A stretch of DNA of 64,000 bases from an uncultured Acidobacteriaceae bacterium (lineage in GTDB: Bacteria > Acidobacteriota > Terriglobia > Terriglobales > Acidobacteriaceae), in assembly GCA_937879855.1 (NCBI GenBank), contig CALFMO010000044.1, positions 1 through 64,000 on the forward strand, in the 5' to 3' direction. The first letter of the stretch is position 1. Every line of letters starts with the position of its first letter. Positions 8,914 to 17,081 of the stretch are shown one piece after another. The notes beneath the pieces are model-generated. The model ran no database searches. It had not been told where the DNA came from and was given only the letters and a program-made list of their open reading frames with translations. Position numbers and translations under genes: made by a program.

Positions 8914-9135
8914 CTACTCTTTGTGTATGCCTGACACCGTTCGCGGAGATTCAGAGGCTGCCTCCGGCTCACTCTCCTTCGTTGGAACGAGCCTCTCCCA
9001 ACGGATCGAAAAACGGCGGTAGGGTAGCCCTCCGTCATAGAGCTCAAAAACGAGTCCGTCGGAGACATAGAGCGCAGTGGGCAGGGGTATCAGTGGAACA
9101 CGATCGGCGTGAGGTGGAGGATTATGTTCGACCAT
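8914..9135 (-). CDS. small hypothetical protein
   Basis: This is a 73-residue protein (MVEHNPPPHADRVP...) behind a strong AAGGAGG ribosome binding site, which is the main support. It includes a LYVSDGLVFELYDGG strand-rich segment and an acidic, polar C-terminus. It is probably the first gene of the small-gene run on this strand. No family recognised. Confidence 0.55.
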   Translation of the reverse strand: MVEHNPPPHADRVPLIPLPTALYVSDGLVFELYDGGLPYRRFSIRWERLVPTKESEPEAASESPRTVSGIHKE

Positions 9136-9323
9136 TGGCCGATCCTCCTTTCCTAGTGCTTTGGCCTGAAATTCGTAATCGAATCCCTCGACGAGTAGAA
9201 TTCTTGGCTAGGTAACTCACATTCAAACCCACGCCTTTTGATTGGTCCACCATCCACCAGCGCCCAGAAAATTGTCGTGTCGCGGGGGTTGACAGCACCG
9301 GCGCATCGGGTTTATGGTGTGAG

Positions 9324-9339
9324 TTAGTTAGATAACTAA
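9324..9339. promoter_or_regulatory. TetR operator palindrome
   Basis: TTAGTTA-GA-TAACTAA is a perfect 7-bp inverted repeat with a 2-bp centre, 20 bp upstream of the tetR-like start. A degenerate copy lies at 11045-11060 before the second dehydrogenase gene. This is the expected place for autoregulation by the neighbouring TetR protein. Confidence 0.7.
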
Positions 9340-9358
9340 ACCCTCCGAGTCGGAGAAT

Positions 9359-9922
9359 ATGCGAACGGCACAACCGGACAAGCGAACGCGACTGATTGAG
9401 ACTGCGACGAAGCTGGCGTATGGGCGCGGTTTCCGAGAGACGAGTCTGGCGGACATCGCCAAGGCGGCTCGCGTGCCGGTAGGCAATGTCTACTACTACT
9501 TCAAAACCAAGGAAGAACTCGCCGAAGCCGTGGTGGCGCGGCGCCTCGAGGAGTTTCGCGCAGACCGGGCGGAGTGGGACCGCTTGAGTTCTCCGAAGGA
9601 GCGGCTGTTAGCTTTCGTGGGTAGCGTCCGAGCGAACCGGGAGCAACTTGCGCGCGGAGGATGCGCTCTTGGCGGACTGTGCACGGAGTTGCACAGGGAG
9701 GGCGGCGCTCTCGCGAAGAGATCCGCGGCACTCTTCAATGAGCCCATGCGTTGGCTTGAGGAGCAGTTCCGGGCCGTTGGCCATGAAAAGGATTCACGAG
9801 AACTCGCGGTCCATTTGTTCTCCGCCTTTCAGGGCATGGCGGCTGTTGCGCTCGGCACCAACGACCGCGAGGTGGTAGTGATGGAGGCAAAGAGGCTTAA
9901 AGACTGGATCGGGACCTTGTGA
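9359..9922 (+). CDS. TetR/AcrR family repressor
   Basis: This is a 187-residue regulator. The N-terminal helix-turn-helix covers roughly residues 10-57 and includes TSLADIAKAARVPVGNVYYYFKTKEEL in two segments. The C-terminal ligand domain has a GGCALGGLC cysteine-bearing segment, as in the TetR_C_16/YcdC-like dehydrogenase-linked repressors. It is preceded by a perfect palindrome at 9324. It points toward OYE debris and two SDR genes, so it probably controls a redox/detoxification cassette sensing a reactive small molecule (inference). Confidence 0.9.
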   Translation: MRTAQPDKRTRLIETATKLAYGRGFRETSLADIAKAARVPVGNVYYYFKTKEELAEAVVARRLEEFRADRAEWDRLSSPKERLLAFVGSVRANREQLARGGCALGGLCTELHREGGALAKRSAALFNEPMRWLEEQFRAVGHEKDSRELAVHLFSAFQGMAAVALGTNDREVVVMEAKRLKDWIGTL

Positions 9923-9963
9923 CAGGCAACCATCGAGCAACCAGGGAAGATCGGCACTTCACT

Positions 9964-10127
9964 ATGAGGAAGCTACAGGGAAAGGTCGCGCTCGACTACC
10001 CTACATTGCCAATCCCCACCTGGTCGAGCGGCTCGCGACCGGCCCTCCCCTTTCCGAGGTCAGCTGGGAAACCGTGTACGGGTCGGGAGCACGCGGCTAT
10101 TTCTACTATCCGGCTATCCATTCAATA
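9964..10127 (+). pseudogene. remnants of an SDR start and an Old Yellow Enzyme C-terminus
   Basis: ATGAGGAAGCTACAGGGAAA at 9964 encodes MRKLQGKVAL, a typical SDR N-terminus, but it then breaks off. From 10002 another frame reads YIANPHLVERLATGPPLSEV and then VYGSGARGYFYYPAI, which is the C-terminal end of NADH:flavin oxidoreductases of the OYE/NemA family (usual form: NPDLVERL...GAPL...YGGGAEGYTDYP). The rest of both genes is missing. The stretch is therefore a deletion junction between a TetR regulator and an intact SDR gene. Confidence 0.65.
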
Positions 10128-10177
10128 GTGTCCGAAGTGCTCGGAAGTTGGGCGTCTTTGATGCGGAGTATTCAATT

Positions 10178-10957
10178 ATGAAACTCACGAGCAATACGAT
10201 TTTGATCACCGGCGGTGGCAGCGGCATCGGTTACGAACTCACCAAACAACTCACTGCACTTGGTAACACGATTCTTATCACGGGCCGCGATCAAGCTAAG
10301 ATGGACCGTGCGAAAGCGGCCTTTCCAAAACTTCACACCTTTCGAAGCGACGTTTCCGATCCGAAAGCGATCGCCACTCTTTGCGAACAGGTCATCAAAC
10401 AATTTCCTGAGCTCAACATTTTGATCAACAACGCCGGCATCATGCGTGAGATCAATGTTCACAACAAAGCTGGAAGCCTCGAAGACATCACTCGCGAGAT
10501 TGAAATCAATTTGAGCGGGCCGATTCGCATGGTGAAACAATTCTTGCCGCATTTAAAAACAAAATCAGAGGCCGCAATCATGAACGTTTCATCGGGATTG
10601 GCATTTGTTCCATTGCCCATTTCACCGGTTTATTGCGCCACCAAGGCCGGTCTGCATTCATTCACCGAGTCTCTTCGTGTGCAATTGAAAAACACCAAAG
10701 TGAAGGTATTTGAGCTAGTACCGCCGGCGACACAAACCGAACTCTTGGGTGCCTTTAATTCTGAAGACATGAAAGGCGTTTCTATCATGAAGGTGGAAGA
10801 CATGGTTAGAGTCGCCGTCAAAGGAATGCAAACCGATCGATTTGAAATTCGTCCAGGTCAGGCGAATCAGCTCAAAATGATGAGTCGCGTGGCGCCAGGA
10901 TTTATTTTGAAACAAATGAGCCGATCGGTCGATCGCATGCTCGGCACACACGATTAA
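10178..10957 (+). CDS. short-chain dehydrogenase (DltE-like)
   Basis: This is a classical SDR of 259 residues: TGGGSGIG dinucleotide-binding motif near residue 11, NNAG around residue 87, the catalytic serine in NVSSG, and YCATK as the YxxxK pair. It is similar in outline to DltE-like oxidoreductases. The start at 10178 (MKLTSNTILITGG) places the Rossmann fold at the usual distance; an upstream in-frame start at 10148 is within the OYE debris. Codon use is visibly more AT-rich than in neighbouring genes (many AAA, AAT, ATT), a sign of separate origin. Substrate unknown. Confidence 0.9.
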   Translation: MKLTSNTILITGGGSGIGYELTKQLTALGNTILITGRDQAKMDRAKAAFPKLHTFRSDVSDPKAIATLCEQVIKQFPELNILINNAGIMREINVHNKAGSLEDITREIEINLSGPIRMVKQFLPHLKTKSEAAIMNVSSGLAFVPLPISPVYCATKAGLHSFTESLRVQLKNTKVKVFELVPPATQTELLGAFNSEDMKGVSIMKVEDMVRVAVKGMQTDRFEIRPGQANQLKMMSRVAPGFILKQMSRSVDRMLGTHD

Positions 10958-11044
10958 TTCAAAGCTTGTTAGACGCCAGGCGGCCTGAAACCGCAGGCCC
11001 ACACGGCGAAGCCTGAAGGGGCCTCATTAGACTGCGCATCGAAC

Positions 11045-11060
11045 TTAGTTAGTCAACTGA
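11045..11060. promoter_or_regulatory. second, degenerate TetR-type operator
   Basis: TTAGTTA-GT-CAACTGA matches the left half of the 9324 palindrome exactly and 5 of 7 bases of the right half. It lies 66 bp before the start of the second SDR gene and could place that gene under the same repressor. Confidence 0.45.
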
Positions 11061-11126
11061 CACATGATCGGGGTAGCGAAGCGATCGAATGACCAACAAG
11101 CCCTAAGCGGGCAGAATGGAGTCTTT

Positions 11127-11729
11127 ATGAAAATTATTTTGATTGGCGCAAACGGAAAGATCGGCGAACTGGTTCAAAAGGCATTCGCGGGTGCTGGCCA
11201 TGAGATCGTCAAGGTCGGACGCAAATCATGCGATTTCCGAGTCGAGATCGAGAACCGCGAAAGTGTCAGGAAGCTTTATCAAGCCGTCGGCTCGTTTGAT
11301 GCCGTGGCCATTGCAGCAGGTGAAGTCGCATTTGCTCCGCTTTCGGAACTCACCGCTGAAAAATGGCAGTTCTCGTTGGGAAGCAAGCTCATGGGTCAGA
11401 TCAGCCTGGTTCAGGAGGCGATCCCGTTCATCCAAGAAAATGGATCATTCACTTTGGTTTCGGGCGTTCTTAATGACGAACCGATCTTCGCCGGTGTCGC
11501 GGCTTCAACCGTCTCGGGGGCATTGGAAGGTTTTGTTCGGGCTACCGCCATCGAACTTCCCAAGGGATTGCGTATCAATTTGGTGAATCCCACGATCCTG
11601 GAAGAATCTGTACCTAGTATGGGTTCGTTCTTTCACGGCGTGATTCCGGTCGAAGGATGGAAAGTTGCACAAGCCTACAAACGCGCTATCTTGGGGGCGC
11701 AATCCGGCCGCGTTTACAAAGTTGATTGA
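11127..11729 (+). CDS. short SDR-family dehydrogenase
   Basis: This is a 200-residue SDR. The N-terminus MKIILIGANGKIGELV is a shortened Rossmann motif (GANGKIG). A VAIAAGEVAFAP segment replaces NNAG, and a weakly conserved catalytic region follows (TLVSG...AASTVSGALEGF, lacking a clear YxxxK). This matches the group of short 'SDR family' proteins of about 200 residues. ATG 11127 has a GGAG site; an in-frame start at 11064 is less likely. It is probably part of the TetR-controlled cassette. Enzymatic activity is uncertain because the tyrosine is not evident. Confidence 0.85.
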   Translation: MKIILIGANGKIGELVQKAFAGAGHEIVKVGRKSCDFRVEIENRESVRKLYQAVGSFDAVAIAAGEVAFAPLSELTAEKWQFSLGSKLMGQISLVQEAIPFIQENGSFTLVSGVLNDEPIFAGVAASTVSGALEGFVRATAIELPKGLRINLVNPTILEESVPSMGSFFHGVIPVEGWKVAQAYKRAILGAQSGRVYKVD

Positions 11730-11867
11730 GCTTGCCCAGGGTTTTATTCGAAAGACCGCCCGGCAACATCCCAAGAATCCAGGTTGACAAACGAACCCAC
11801 CGTTGCAGCCTAGCACTCAGTCAGTGGATTGACTCATAAACCAACGGCTATTGGCTGCCGAATAATT

Positions 11868-11904
11868 GGCAAACCTTCCGTTACTGGATTACGGAAGGTT
11901 TGCC
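11868..11904. terminator. 14-bp perfect hairpin between convergent genes
   Basis: GGCAAACCTTCCGT at 11868 and its exact reverse complement at 11891-11904 surround a 9-nt loop. It sits between the plus-strand SDR gene and the minus-strand MoaD-like gene, the position of a bidirectional terminator. There is no strong T run on either side, so this is a structural call. Confidence 0.5.
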
Positions 11905-11972
11905 CGTCATCCGACCGGAGTGTCGGACCCGCAGGCATAAACCGATGATACTTGCTCATGACAGGAATTCTT

Positions 11973-12254
11973 TCAGCCACCACTAACGGCGGGAACAATG
12001 GAAATCTCTGATCCGTCGGGGACGGAGCTCGCGAGTCCGCCCGTATACCGGACGTTTTCGTCACCGATGAAAATATTGATGTGCTCCCGCACGTGCCCTT
12101 GCTCCGTTGCGATGCGATCCCGAACGCCCGGATAGACTGTCCAGAGTGCCGACAACGCCTGAGCCAAAGTCTTGGGTGAGTGCTCGATCTGGACTCTACT
12201 GTGTCCAGCGGTAAATTCTCGCAATGCCCCCGGAATGTGAAAAGTGACCGGCAT
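11973..12254 (-). CDS. MoaD/ThiS-like ubiquitin-fold protein
   Basis: This is a 93-residue beta-grasp sulfur-carrier-like protein: it begins with a MPVTFHIPGALREFT strand pair, has a DGSEISIVPAVSG end, and terminates in Gly-Gly, the feature needed for adenylation and thiocarboxylation. Its ATG lies only 3 bp after the stop codon of the kinase-BNR gene. Stand-alone MoaD-like genes beside BNR/sialidase-like repeat proteins are, as I recall, a recurring pair, but the pathway is not known. No E1 partner adjoins it; the nearest is the PRTRC ThiF at 18.9 kb. Confidence 0.85.
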   Translation of the reverse strand: MPVTFHIPGALREFTAGHSRVQIEHSPKTLAQALSALWTVYPGVRDRIATEQGHVREHINIFIGDENVRYTGGLASSVPDGSEISIVPAVSGG

Positions 12255-12257
12255 AAA

Positions 12258-14360
12258 TCACCGCTTCAGTCGACGCGTTTTGCTTTTCGACAGAGATTTT
12301 GTTTCCCGTGAAGGTGCGGCTACCTTAGGCACTGTCGGCCGAAGACCGCCAGAAGCATCCCCAACGACTGCATTCCGTACACAGACGATTGACGGCAACC
12401 CCTCCAGTATCTTTTGCCACGTCCTGCCTTCATCGCACGAGCCAAACAGCTGTCCGCTTCGTGTTCCGAAATAAGTTCCCATCGGGTCGAATGAGTCCGC
12501 CGTCATGGCATCGCGCAGAACAGTCTCGTAAGCGCGTTTTTGTGGCAGGCCGCGCGAAAGAGGTTCCCACGAGGAGCCGGCGTTGCGGGTTCGATAAACT
12601 CTCAGCCGTCCGTCGCACGCGCAACGAAACTCGTCAGACTCGACTGGAACGATATACACGCAGTCTGGATTTCTGGGGTGCGTAATCATGGCGAAGCCAA
12701 AATCCGAGGGCACCCCGTTGGCAATGTCGTGCCAGTTCTCGGCACAGTTATCCGAGCGGTACAATCCCCAATGACTCTGCAAAAAGAGTCTCTCCGGACG
12801 GGCGGGATGCATGGCAATTTTATGCACACACTGCCCGAACACGGGATATTTTTCGGGCATCGTCATAGCGCGGATGCCTTGGTTTTGCGGTGTCCAGCTA
12901 AGTCCGCCATCGTTGGTCCGGTAAACGCCGCCGGCCGAGATTGCCACATACATACGCTGGTTGTCGCGGGGGTCGAGCACAATGGTATGCAAAGCCAATC
13001 CGCCGTTTCCCGGCATCCAGCGGGGACGATGCGGATGATCGAACAGCCCTTGCACTAGCGACCAGGTTTCGCCTGCGTCGCGGGTTTCGAAGAGAGCGGC
13101 CGGTTCTACACCACAAAAGAGCACGTTGGGTTCCTCGGGCCGGCCGAGCGCTATCTGCCAGATGTTCTTCAGGGAAACGCCGGCATCGGAGGGAAATCTA
13201 ATCGGGGCCTGTTGGGGATTGGTCCAGCTCTTTCCGAAGTCGTCGCTTGATCGCAGGAGGGTTCCCCAATAACTCGCCGTCGAAGCCCATATGCGGTGTT
13301 GGTCTCCGCGGTTGTCGTAGGCCATAGCGTAAACACTGTGCCCGTGGAAATAAGGCCCCCCGACCTCCCAACGGCTGCGCTGCGCATTGGAACGAAGGAT
13401 AAACGCTCCTTTCGTTGTTCCCACCAACAAAAGAAAGTCTCCGTTCCTGACATGAGCGTGCCGCACACTGTGCAAGATCGTAGTCTTGGGTGCGTTCAGA
13501 TCGGGGCCGGGACCGGTGGAAACGATTCCCGCCGACTGAACCGCTTCCAGAGCTGCCTGAACTTCACTGGCGCGTTGATAGCGCTGTATCGGTTCCTTAG
13601 CCAGGCAACGTTGAACGATGGCCCAGAGGCCAGGAGGAATCGGCGGGCCAAGAGGCTTCGGGACCTCCCGCATGATAGCCGAGCTGACCTCAAAACCCGT
13701 GCGTCCCTCAAATGGTAAGCGTCCGGAGGCCGCTTCATACAGGACAACTCCCAGCGCCCACAGATCGCTGCGATAGTCGGCCGCCTCGCCTCGCAGGATC
13801 TCTGGTGCCATATAGGGCAAGGTGCCGCTCATGCTGGACGCGTCCTGGATCGACGCAAAGGATCGGGTGGTGGCATCGAATATGCTGCTGCCTACCTGTT
13901 TGGCCAAACCGAAATCGAGCACTTTGACCAGACCGTCAGCAGTAACGACGATATTTGCCGTCTTCAGATCGCGATGAATGATGCCCCGGTCATGGGCGCG
14001 CCCGAGTTCGCTGGCAATCTGAACGCCATACCGCAGGACTGACTCTGGCGGCAGCCCCGCATCTGCGCACATCGCACGCAGAGACTTGCCCTCGACCAGT
14101 TCCATCACAATGAAGAGCTCGCCCTCATTCTCACCAACTTCGTGGATGGTGCAGATATTGGGATGAGAGAGAGAGGAGGAGGCACGTGCCTCGTGCAATA
14201 GACGCTCGCTCGACGATGTGTCGAGATGAGCATCCTTCTTGACGACTTTCAAGGCCACGTCACGGTGCAACACCTCGTCGTAAGCGCGATAGACAACCCC
14301 CATTCCTCCTTCCCCAATCTTCGCCACAACGCGGCAATGACCGAGAACTTGACCAATCAC
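12258..14360 (-). CDS. Ser/Thr protein kinase fused to BNR/sortilin-like repeat domain
   Basis: This is a 700-residue protein. The kinase domain (residues about 9-270) has GEGGMGVVY (16-24), lysine in VALKVV, HRDLKTAN (129-136), DFG (149-151) and MAPEIL, so it looks active. After a linker of about 30 residues comes a beta-propeller-like domain (about 305-670) with repeated Asp-box style segments such as SSDDFGKSWTNP, TRDAGETWSL, TNDGGLSWTP and CDEGRTWQ. There is no membrane segment between the two, which is unusual because many such bacterial kinases are anchored. It starts at GTG 14360 behind AAGGAG. It may couple ligand or protein binding to phosphorylation (inference). Confidence 0.85.
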   Translation of the reverse strand: MIGQVLGHCRVVAKIGEGGMGVVYRAYDEVLHRDVALKVVKKDAHLDTSSSERLLHEARASSSLSHPNICTIHEVGENEGELFIVMELVEGKSLRAMCADAGLPPESVLRYGVQIASELGRAHDRGIIHRDLKTANIVVTADGLVKVLDFGLAKQVGSSIFDATTRSFASIQDASSMSGTLPYMAPEILRGEAADYRSDLWALGVVLYEAASGRLPFEGRTGFEVSSAIMREVPKPLGPPIPPGLWAIVQRCLAKEPIQRYQRASEVQAALEAVQSAGIVSTGPGPDLNAPKTTILHSVRHAHVRNGDFLLLVGTTKGAFILRSNAQRSRWEVGGPYFHGHSVYAMAYDNRGDQHRIWASTASYWGTLLRSSDDFGKSWTNPQQAPIRFPSDAGVSLKNIWQIALGRPEEPNVLFCGVEPAALFETRDAGETWSLVQGLFDHPHRPRWMPGNGGLALHTIVLDPRDNQRMYVAISAGGVYRTNDGGLSWTPQNQGIRAMTMPEKYPVFGQCVHKIAMHPARPERLFLQSHWGLYRSDNCAENWHDIANGVPSDFGFAMITHPRNPDCVYIVPVESDEFRCACDGRLRVYRTRNAGSSWEPLSRGLPQKRAYETVLRDAMTADSFDPMGTYFGTRSGQLFGSCDEGRTWQKILEGLPSIVCVRNAVVGDASGGLRPTVPKVAAPSRETKSLSKSKTRRLKR

Positions 14361-14543
14361 GAGGCTCTCCTTGCGGCAATGTTAGGCTGCGCTTCAGATC
14401 TCCGTCAATGAATGCGCATTATTCGAGCGCCGCGATAGTAGATCGCGCATCCACAAACCGATTTTCAAGGTACATCACAATCGCTAGGCATATCCATAGT
14501 GCGAACTGAGGATTGTGGACGGATGATCGGCAATCCGGAATGT
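14361..14543. other. intergenic, kinase promoter side
   Basis: This is the region between the kinase start and the left inverted repeat of the insertion sequence. It presumably holds the kinase promoter on the minus strand. No gene or clear regulatory motif was recognised. Confidence 0.3.
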
Positions 14544-14555
14544 ATGGTCCGCCGC

Positions 14556-14864
14556 TTTGTCGCAAGCGAAAAATGAGGGTTGACAGGTTGGTCTGCGCAA
14601 ATGTATTCGGCCTTTATTGGAGCACAAGGCTCCTGGCCAGGATGGAATGCGCTGCGTCCTCGTCCTATTTAGTTAGGCAGCCTGGAAAGGCTTTTCCGGG
14701 TTACAGGTTTCGAGAGCGCCGGGTTCGACCGTTGTGTCATCTCATAGTTCGCCAGCAGACCTGGCAGAAATCATCAACTCCGTAGTAGCCGCTGGTCTGT
14801 GGATGTGGGAATCGCGAATGCGATTTCCAAGCCTGGCCTCAGCCAGGCGTCATCTGCGGGCCAG
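14556..14864 (-). ncRNA. candidate bridge RNA region of the IS1111-group element
   Basis: This is the non-coding segment between the transposase stop codon and the distal inverted repeat. Directly after the stop are two hairpins: a perfect 7-bp stem GCCTGGC/GCCAGGC with a CTCA loop (14831-14848), and GGAATCGC paired with GCGATTTCC (14808-14828). Bridge RNAs of IS1111-type elements are encoded in this downstream end (established for the family). That one is made here is inference; loops and guides were not assigned. Confidence 0.4.
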
Positions 14865-15902
14865 TCACGCTGTCGTTGTACCGACCAAGATCGGTGGCCG
14901 ATAGGGTTCATTCTTGGCGAGCACAGCCCAAGCCATGCGCGCCAACTTATTGGCTAGGGCCACCGCGGCCACGTTACGGTGGGTGCGGGTTGTGAGTTGG
15001 GCCAGCCACGAACTCAGACCGGAAGATTGCTTCGCGCTCTGTTGCAGGACGGCGCGAGCCCCGTGCACGAAGAGTCTTCGCAAGTAAGAGTTCCCGCGTT
15101 TGCTAATCCCTAGCAGCTTTTGCTTGCCACCGGTGGTATATTCGCCCGGGACGATGCCGAGCCAGGCTGAGAACTCTCGTCCCTTTTTAAAAGCTGCTCC
15201 ATTGCCGATCGCGGCGATGATTGCGGTCGCCGTAATCGGTCCGATGCCAGGGATCGCCACCAGTCGTCGGCAGGCTTCGTTCTCTCCAGCCGTCTTTTTG
15301 ATCACCGTATCGGCCTCGTCGATCCGCATTTGCAAGTGATCGAGCTCCAGCTTCAGTTGTGCCAGCAGGACGCGCAATGCGCCCGAGAGCTTGGCGCTGG
15401 CGTCTTCCAGGATCCCGGGCAATGCCGCATCGACATGACATCGTCCCTTGCGCAAAGTGATTCCACGTTCGAGCAGCAAGCCACGAATTTGGTTGATAAC
15501 CGCGGTGCGACGCATCACCCAACGCTCCCGTACCCGATGCAGGGACTGTAGATCTAGTTGGTCATCGCTCTTGATCGGTACGAAGCGCATCTTCGGCCGC
15601 CCGACTGCCTCCGCGATCGCCTCGGCGTCAATGTAGTCGCTCTTGTTCGTCTTCACGTACGGCTTCACATACTGAGCCGGCATCAGCCGTACCTCATGAC
15701 CCTGCTCTCGCAGAGCCCGCCCTAGAAAATGGGCCCCTCCGCAGGCTTCCATGCCAATCAATTCGACCTGCAGGTTCGAGGTGAAATGCAGCAGTTGCTT
15801 GCGCGAAAACTTCTTGCGCACCACCACCTCGCCGCGCAGGTTAATCCCCACTAGATGAAAAACTGTCTTACCAAGATCAATGCCGATCGTGTGTAGCTCC
15901 AT
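14865..15902 (-). CDS. IS110 family transposase
   Basis: This is a 345-residue recombinase starting MELHTIGIDLGK. The N-terminal DEDD RuvC-like domain shows GIDLGKTVFHLVG, then ELIGMEACGGAHFLG, then TNKSDYIDAEAIAEA, with the acidic residues in place. The C-terminal transposase_20 domain has IPGIGPITATAIIAAIG followed by FSAWLGIVPGEYTTGGK and KRGNSYLRRLFVHGA, including the conserved serine. Length and motifs are intact, so it may be active. The start at 15902 is chosen because it begins the RuvC fold; an upstream ATG at 15965 falls in the inverted repeat. Confidence 0.95.
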   Translation of the reverse strand: MELHTIGIDLGKTVFHLVGINLRGEVVVRKKFSRKQLLHFTSNLQVELIGMEACGGAHFLGRALREQGHEVRLMPAQYVKPYVKTNKSDYIDAEAIAEAVGRPKMRFVPIKSDDQLDLQSLHRVRERWVMRRTAVINQIRGLLLERGITLRKGRCHVDAALPGILEDASAKLSGALRVLLAQLKLELDHLQMRIDEADTVIKKTAGENEACRRLVAIPGIGPITATAIIAAIGNGAAFKKGREFSAWLGIVPGEYTTGGKQKLLGISKRGNSYLRRLFVHGARAVLQQSAKQSSGLSSWLAQLTTRTHRNVAAVALANKLARMAWAVLAKNEPYRPPILVGTTTA

Positions 15903-16012
15903 GGGACGCCTCCTCCGTCCATCCTTATATCCCAGCTGCTGGCTGGGTAAAGGGCGGCGGACCATCCCATTAGTTGGGAACTCCGAACGAGAACGCGGCT
16001 CGGTGCTCGCTG

Positions 16013-16058
16013 ACGGGTGACTCGGCGGCGTCGCCCGTTAGATCGCGTTCAACGCGAT
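16013..16058. terminator. paired hairpins downstream of the rad52-like gene
   Basis: ACGGGTGAC/GTCGCCCGT (about 16013-16038, one G-T pair) and a perfect ATCGCGTT-c-AACGCGAT palindrome (16042-16058) lie 10 bp beyond the Rad52-like stop codon. They are probably the terminator of that minus-strand operon; there is no long T run. Confidence 0.45.
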
Positions 16059-16067
16059 TACAAGTCA

Positions 16068-17081
16068 TTACTTACGTCTTTGCGCTGCCGCTTCGAGTGC
16101 TACCACGATCTCCCGGAGTGTGTTGAGATTGTCCACCTGGCCAAGTGAACTCAATCTCAAAGACCCTAGAACTCCGGCAAAAGCCGCCAGACCAGCCCTC
16201 TCTCGCCCGGCTTCGGCCCGGCGTAGTCCTCGTTCGGCCGCCTGCATGTGTGCCAGCACTTTTTCTTGGATGGCTTGGTCTTGAATGTCTTTGGGATTCC
16301 ACACCCTCGCCACGCTTCTCAATAAGCCGCGATACATGCGTTTCCCCACCACCTGTTCCATCTGTTCAATCTCGTCGAGGATGCCGTTCCGGCGAGCACT
16401 CGCAACGCCGTTGTGCCGGCTATTGCCGCCATTTCCGGCAATTGTTCGTTCTGATGGCTTCTGCTCACGCGCGCAACTGGGCCGAAGGCCTTCTTGCCAA
16501 CCTGCGGGTGTGGCCCACCCGGTCAATTGCGGAACTGACTTCGGCCGCTTGCGGTCGTCCAGGTCAACCCAGGTCCCAGTGAAGTAATAAAGATACCGGC
16601 CGAGTCCAAAACAGGCACAACTCCGCTTGAAAGCCTGTGCTTCCGCTGCCGTACACGAATTATCATCATCAGCCCATTCTTCTCCTGTGGCCGAATGCGA
16701 ACCCAAGCCGAAAATCGTCAGCTCGCACGTGACCAGCACCTTCGCAGCAATCTTCTGGTCTTTACTTCGTTCAAAGTTTGCGCTGGTATGAATGGTGTAT
16801 TTCCGCGTCCAACCTGCCGGCGTAAGCAGCGCGTTTAAGCGATCGGTATAAGCCCGCTGATCGGCATACGGAACAACCTGGCCGCGTGGCGACTGCTGGT
16901 TCTTCGTTGTGTTCATCACCCGCCATTCGATTTTCGAGGGATCAAACGGCACTTCCAATGCCGCCACCAACTCTTTGATCCGTTCGGCGGGGACTTGAAG
17001 AACTCCGGATGCCAGCATCGCAGGCGGCGAGCCGGATACGGGTGCATGATCTTCCTGTGCATGGCCGTTTGGGGCGCTCAT
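16068..17081 (-). CDS. Rad52/Rad22-family single-strand annealing protein
   Basis: This is a 337-residue protein. Residues about 50-180 carry the Rad52/22 fold: IEWRVMNTT at the start, YTDRLNALLTPAGWTRKY, a strand region ending in GEEWADDDNS, then AEAQAFKRSCACFGLGRYLYYF. It would anneal single-stranded DNA during recombination or establishment of transferred DNA. The C-terminal 120 residues are helical and arginine-rich. The start has AAGGAGGAG and overlaps the DUF6915 stop codon (ATGA). SSB and a primase in the same element fit a DNA-processing role. Confidence 0.85.
   Translation of the reverse strand: MSAPNGHAQEDHAPVSGSPPAMLASGVLQVPAERIKELVAALEVPFDPSKIEWRVMNTTKNQQSPRGQVVPYADQRAYTDRLNALLTPAGWTRKYTIHTSANFERSKDQKIAAKVLVTCELTIFGLGSHSATGEEWADDDNSCTAAEAQAFKRSCACFGLGRYLYYFTGTWVDLDDRKRPKSVPQLTGWATPAGWQEGLRPSCAREQKPSERTIAGNGGNSRHNGVASARRNGILDEIEQMEQVVGKRMYRGLLRSVARVWNPKDIQDQAIQEKVLAHMQAAERGLRRAEAGRERAGLAAFAGVLGSLRLSSLGQVDNLNTLREIVVALEAAAQRRK

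Larger units (their letters stand above)
14544..15965 (-). mobile_element. IS110-family insertion sequence, IS1111 group
   Basis: A 12-bp inverted repeat ATGGTCCGCCGC occurs at 14544-14555, with its reverse complement at 15954-15965. These flank a DEDD transposase gene and a roughly 300-bp non-coding 3' segment. Subterminal inverted repeats and a long non-coding stretch downstream of the transposase are the layout of the IS1111 group. True tips probably lie a few bases outside the repeats, and no target duplication is expected for this family. It is inserted between the kinase gene and the Rad52-like gene. Confidence 0.75.
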
